This document shows positions 22,815 to 25,434 of a stretch of DNA of 25,434 bases, piece by piece. Source of the stretch: Scatosoma sp045632625 (GTDB lineage Bacteria > Bacillota > Clostridia > Christensenellales > Borkfalkiaceae); the NCBI GenBank assembly GCA_045632625.1, contig JAZQWZ010000057.1, forward strand, positions 1-25,434. Direction: 5' to 3'. The notes beneath the pieces are model-generated. The model made no database searches. It had not been told where the DNA came from and saw only the letters and a program-made list of their open reading frames with translations. The position numbers and the translations under genes were made by a program. Each line of letters opens with the position of its first letter. Within the stretch, counting starts at the first letter, position 1.

Positions 22815-23043
22815 TAGAAAATCTTAATTTCAAATGAACCGCATCCTATTTTATAAATTCGTAAAGTGATTCTACCTTTACGAATTCAAACATCGGATTT
22901 TGTGGACGTGGATTCGAAATAGTCGGTTCAAATCGGGTTTTGAGCGAAGTTAAAAAACAAGGAAAAAATGCCCCAAAAGCCCCGTTTTTTGCATAAAATG
23001 ATGGGTTTTGATGGTGGCGGAAGCGTGAACGCTTTTTCCACCT
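22815..23043. other. Intergenic segment of the island with two hairpins
   Basis: No credible gene. AATTCGTAAAG (22856-22866) pairs perfectly with CTTTACGAATT (22876-22886) around a 9-nt loop. A second, longer hairpin spans about 23014-23043 (GGTGG...CCACC ends). Neither has a clear T-tract. A 69-aa minus-strand frame here has an implausible composition. Confidence 0.5.
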
Positions 23044-23201
23044 TAAGCGCGACAAAGTATTGCGTGGTATTTTATAGGATTTGCCGTAAGAAAATGCCAG
23101 CTAGACGCGAAGCGCGCGGATTACTTGACGGGAGCGTACATAGACGTACGCGAGCAAAAGTAAACGTAAGCGCGACAAAGTATCGCGTGGCATTTTATAG
23201 G
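23044..23201 (+). repeat. Structured direct repeat, right copy plus partial third copy
   Basis: A full copy from 23044 to about 23166, followed at once by the first ~35 bp of another copy (from 23167), gives a 123-bp period. In the first stem C at 20377 is replaced by T here, changing a G-C pair to G-T and keeping the stem. The CGCG and GCGTAC stems are unchanged. It lies in the same orientation as the left copy, so the R-M island sits between direct repeats about 2.7 kb apart. Confidence 0.85.
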
Positions 23202-23202
23202 C

Positions 23203-23246
23203 AAAAAACCACCGTTTGTCGCAAGGACAAACGGTGGGATTTTTAT
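23203..23246. terminator. Bidirectional terminator after the ABC ATPase gene
   Basis: CCACCGTTTGTC (23209-23220) pairs perfectly with GACAAACGGTGG (23226-23237) around GCAAG. An A-tract lies on the left and a T-tract on the right. Confidence 0.93.
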
Positions 23247-23261
23247 CAAACGTCGCAAATA

Positions 23262-24683
23262 TTATTCTGCGTCTTGCGTTTCGTTGGTTTCTTCTGCTTC
23301 CGCAGCAGCAGCAGCTTTTTCTTCCAAAGCAGCAATCTTCGCCAAACGTTTTGCGTCTTTCTTTTGTTGCGCTTTTTCCATCTTCGCGTCTTTCTTTTGT
23401 TGCGCTTTCATTTCCTTGGTTACAACGCGAACTTCGTCCAAAATAGCACGCATTTCTTGCGCTGTAGGAGGCACGTAAGCCGAACCTTCTGCGTTTGCTT
23501 CGATAACTTCATAGCCTTCATCTCTTTCAAGGATAGAGCCTTCTGTTTCCGCGTCGAACATATGAATGTGGTGCGCGTCGATAGCAAGGTCAACAACTTC
23601 GTTCAATTCCACAACGGCACGGTTGGAAATTTTTGCAATCGTTTGCGTATCGTTATCGATGATGGTATTTTCTTTGCCTTCGTAGTCGAATTCGCAGTAA
23701 ATTTGCGTTTCCGAACCAAGCTTTTCAATAACTTCGATACGAGCTTTTACGATGGTATCGGGCGAATTAGAAATAAAGATTTTGTCTTGGTGAATATCTT
23801 CGGGACGAACGCCAAGCGTAATTGCTTTGCCGGTGTCCAAATATTCGTTGATATTTTTAATTCTGTCAACGATATTTTGAGGCAATGCGATTTGGTTGTT
23901 ACCTGCAAGTTTTACCCAAATTTTACCTGCTTCCGTAACCAACGTGCAGTTCTTGAAGAAGTTCATTTGAGGCGTACCGATGAAACCAGCAACAAATTGA
24001 TTGATGGGATAATCATACAAGTTTTGAGGGGTATCTACCTGTTGCATGAAACCGTCTTTCATAACAACGATACGCGTACCCATCGTCATAGCTTCGATTT
24101 GGTCGTGCGTAACGTAGATGAACGTCGTGCCCAAACGAGCGTGCAATTTGGAAATTTCCGTTCTCATGGAAGCACGAAGCTTTGCGTCCAAGTTAGACAA
24201 AGGTTCGTCAAGCAAGAATACCTTGGGTTCACGAACGATTGTACGGCCGAGTGCAACACGTTGACGTTGACCACCGGACAATGCCTTGGGTTTTCTGGTA
24301 AGATAATCGGTAATACCAAGAATTTGCGCTGCAGCTTTAACCTTTTGGTTGATGATTTCTGCGGGCACCTTTCTAAGCTTCAACGAAAACGCCATGTTAT
24401 CGTATACCGTCATGTGGGGATAGAGTGCATAGTTTTGGAATACCATTGCGATATCTCTATCTTTGGGTGCTTTGTTGTTAACGCATTCGCCGTCAATAAA
24501 AAGTTCACCGTTGGAAATTTCTTCCAAACCAGCGATCATACGAAGCGTCGTGGATTTACCGCAACCGGAAGGGCCTACCAAAACGATGAATTCTTTATCT
24601 TGAATTTCAAGACAGAAGTTGAACACCGCTTGTACGCCGTTGGGGTAAATTTTGTCAATGTTTTTAAGTAATAAACCTGCCAT
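23262..24683 (-). CDS. msmK: Sugar ABC transporter ATP-binding protein with unusual C-terminal tail
   Basis: A 473-aa MsmK/UgpC-type ATPase that powers uptake of oligosaccharides by partner permeases. Walker A GPSGCGKS (37-44), Q-loop VFQNYALYP, signature LSGGQRQR (135-142), Walker B VFLLDEP (155-161) and His193 (THD) are intact. The regulatory OB/TOBE region follows to HIHMFD (about 372-377). Normal members end there at ~365-380 aa; here ~94 extra residues follow, highly charged, with KAQQKKDAK twice at an 11-residue period, then an Ala/Glu-rich end. No permease or binding-protein genes are adjacent, as is common for MsmK, which serves several transporters. AGGAGG 8 nt before the ATG fixes the start. 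Confidence 0.93.
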   Translation of the reverse strand: MAGLLLKNIDKIYPNGVQAVFNFCLEIQDKEFIVLVGPSGCGKSTTLRMIAGLEEISNGELFIDGECVNNKAPKDRDIAMVFQNYALYPHMTVYDNMAFSLKLRKVPAEIINQKVKAAAQILGITDYLTRKPKALSGGQRQRVALGRTIVREPKVFLLDEPLSNLDAKLRASMRTEISKLHARLGTTFIYVTHDQIEAMTMGTRIVVMKDGFMQQVDTPQNLYDYPINQFVAGFIGTPQMNFFKNCTLVTEAGKIWVKLAGNNQIALPQNIVDRIKNINEYLDTGKAITLGVRPEDIHQDKIFISNSPDTIVKARIEVIEKLGSETQIYCEFDYEGKENTIIDNDTQTIAKISNRAVVELNEVVDLAIDAHHIHMFDAETEGSILERDEGYEVIEANAEGSAYVPPTAQEMRAILDEVRVVTKEMKAQQKKDAKMEKAQQKKDAKRLAKIAALEEKAAAAAEAEETNETQDAE

Positions 24684-24726
24684 TTTATTTTCCTCCTACG
24701 GAACTCATAATTTTTTCGATAGTACT

Positions 24727-24755
24727 ATTTTACTACATTTAGAAAATTTTAACAA
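24727..24755 (-). promoter_or_regulatory. Promoter of the ABC ATPase gene
   Basis: On the minus strand TTGTTA (24750-24755), a 17-bp spacer and TAAAAT (24727-24732). Confidence 0.6.
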
Positions 24756-24850
24756 GAACATTTTATACAAATTTTACACTTTCTTTTGTTTACTTTGCAC
24801 AAAAGTTTATCATTTGTTTTCCAAAAGCACTTTTTTTAACAAAAAAACGC

Positions 24851-24880
24851 TTGACCTGCCCCATAAAATCGCATTATAAT
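24851..24880 (+). promoter_or_regulatory. pepT promoter
   Basis: TTGACC (24851-24856), an 18-bp spacer and TATAAT (24875-24880), 35 bp before the pepT start and divergent from the ABC ATPase promoter. Confidence 0.8.
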
Positions 24881-24915
24881 AAAGCTATCAAAATAAAGAA
24901 AAGGAACTTTGGGTT

Positions 24916-25434
24916 ATGACCGTTACCGAAAAATTTTTACGCTACGTGCAAATAGATACGCAATCTTCCCCCACTACGGGTACGCACCCGTCTACAAGCA
25001 AGCAATTCGACCTTGCCAACGTGCTGGTAAAAGAATTGCACGCGCTTGGCATAGAGAACGCGCGCGTCGATGAACATTGCTACGTGTACGCGTCTATTCC
25101 TGCCAACGTAGAAAACGCACCTGCACTGGGTTTTATCGCGCATTTGGATACCGAACCCGTTTGCTCGGGTACAAACGTAAAACCGCAGTTATTCACGTAC
25201 ACTGGCGGCGATATCACGCTTGCAAACGGCAAACAAATTTGCGTGAGCGAATTCCCTTTTTTAAGCAAGTACGTAGGCAAAAACTTAATCGTTACCGACG
25301 GCAACACCTTGCTTGGCGCGGACGATAAGGCAGGCATTGCCGCTATCATGTCGGCGGTAGCGCATTTGCAGGCGCATCCTGAAATTAAGCACGGCAAAAT
25401 CGGTATTGCGTTCACGCCCGACGAAGAAATCGGC
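24916..25434 (+). CDS. pepT: Peptidase T (tripeptidase), 5' part
   Basis: The first 173 codons of a zinc M20 aminotripeptidase that removes the N-terminal residue of tripeptides; the gene runs off the window. It starts MTVTEKFLRYVQIDTQSS, typical of PepT. Metal and catalytic motifs seen are IAHLDTEP (His and Asp), GADDKAGIA (metal Asp) and TPDEEIG (catalytic Glu pair). AAAGGAA about 10 nt before the ATG, plus the upstream promoter, support the start. No frameshift is seen in the visible part. Confidence 0.95.
   Translation, partial: MTVTEKFLRYVQIDTQSSPTTGTHPSTSKQFDLANVLVKELHALGIENARVDEHCYVYASIPANVENAPALGFIAHLDTEPVCSGTNVKPQLFTYTGGDITLANGKQICVSEFPFLSKYVGKNLIVTDGNTLLGADDKAGIAAIMSAVAHLQAHPEIKHGKIGIAFTPDEEIG

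Noticed and set aside
22915..22945. A GGTTCAAATC segment resembling a tRNA T-arm, as an island attachment site
   Set aside because: The flanking bases do not form the T-stem, and no acceptor, D or anticodon arms can be assembled.
22846..23055. A 69-aa minus-strand ORF next to the R-M promoter
   Set aside because: It overlaps hairpins and part of the repeat, has no ribosome binding site, and matches no recognisable family.
20356..23201. A CRISPR array or integron att sites formed by the repeats
   Set aside because: Units are ~122 bp, only two full copies about 2.7 kb apart, without short regular spacers, cas genes or an integrase.
22968..24671. A 567-aa plus-strand open frame
   Set aside because: It is antisense to the well-supported ABC ATPase gene, has a Phe/Arg/Val-rich composition typical of a shadow frame, and begins in the non-coding repeat region.

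Overview
The window looks like a chromosomal segment of an anaerobic, spore-forming member of the Clostridia (Bacillota). The evidence is spoIIE, spoVB and a DUF1540 gene, a PyrK/PyrD class 1B dihydroorotate dehydrogenase, a clostridial-type (type 2) PyrF, a ferredoxin-like aldo/keto reductase, strong AAGGAG-type ribosome binding sites and many TTGACA/TATAAT promoters. I cannot name the genus. Most genes have moderate GC and use GCG/AAC/GGC codons freely; the restriction-modification genes at 20.7-22.7 kb are visibly richer in A+T.

Layout. Positions 1-180 hold a dense group of hairpins ending in a bidirectional terminator. A PfoR-type PTS membrane protein (minus) and a DUF1540 gene (minus) follow. 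The DUF1540 gene is divergent from rplI-yitT, and the two promoters overlap. An HU gene has a perfect consensus promoter. The minus-strand pyrimidine operon pyrB-pyrC-pyrF-pyrK-pyrD-pyrE occupies 5.0-10.5 kb, preceded by a leader with an intrinsic terminator and a possible antiterminator; trpS lies downstream of pyrE. These six genes cover UMP synthesis from carbamoyl phosphate onward. carAB and pyrR are not in the window.

Upstream is a three-gene unit (metallophosphoesterase, Fe-S aldo/keto reductase, DUF1893). Next come an unnamed conserved-looking 218-aa protein, a small LysM protein, divergent spoVB, pgi (its own promoter and terminator), spoIIE (minus) and a mazF/ndoA-type RNase gene with no antitoxin gene beside it.

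From 20.2 to 23.2 kb is an accessory island: an Eco47II-like restriction endonuclease overlapping an HTH-fused C5-cytosine methyltransferase. It lies between two direct copies of a ~122-bp structured repeat, with a third partial copy. The window closes with an MsmK/UgpC-type sugar ABC ATPase carrying an unusual charged C-terminal tail, and divergent pepT, which runs off the end.

The most interesting signals are the structured repeats flanking the R-M island, the pyr leader attenuator without a recognisable PyrR site, several sporulation-type promoters (DUF1540, spoVB, spoIIE), and the ABC ATPase tail. No wholly new multi-gene system is evident. All motif, spacing and structure statements were made by eye, without folding or database searches.
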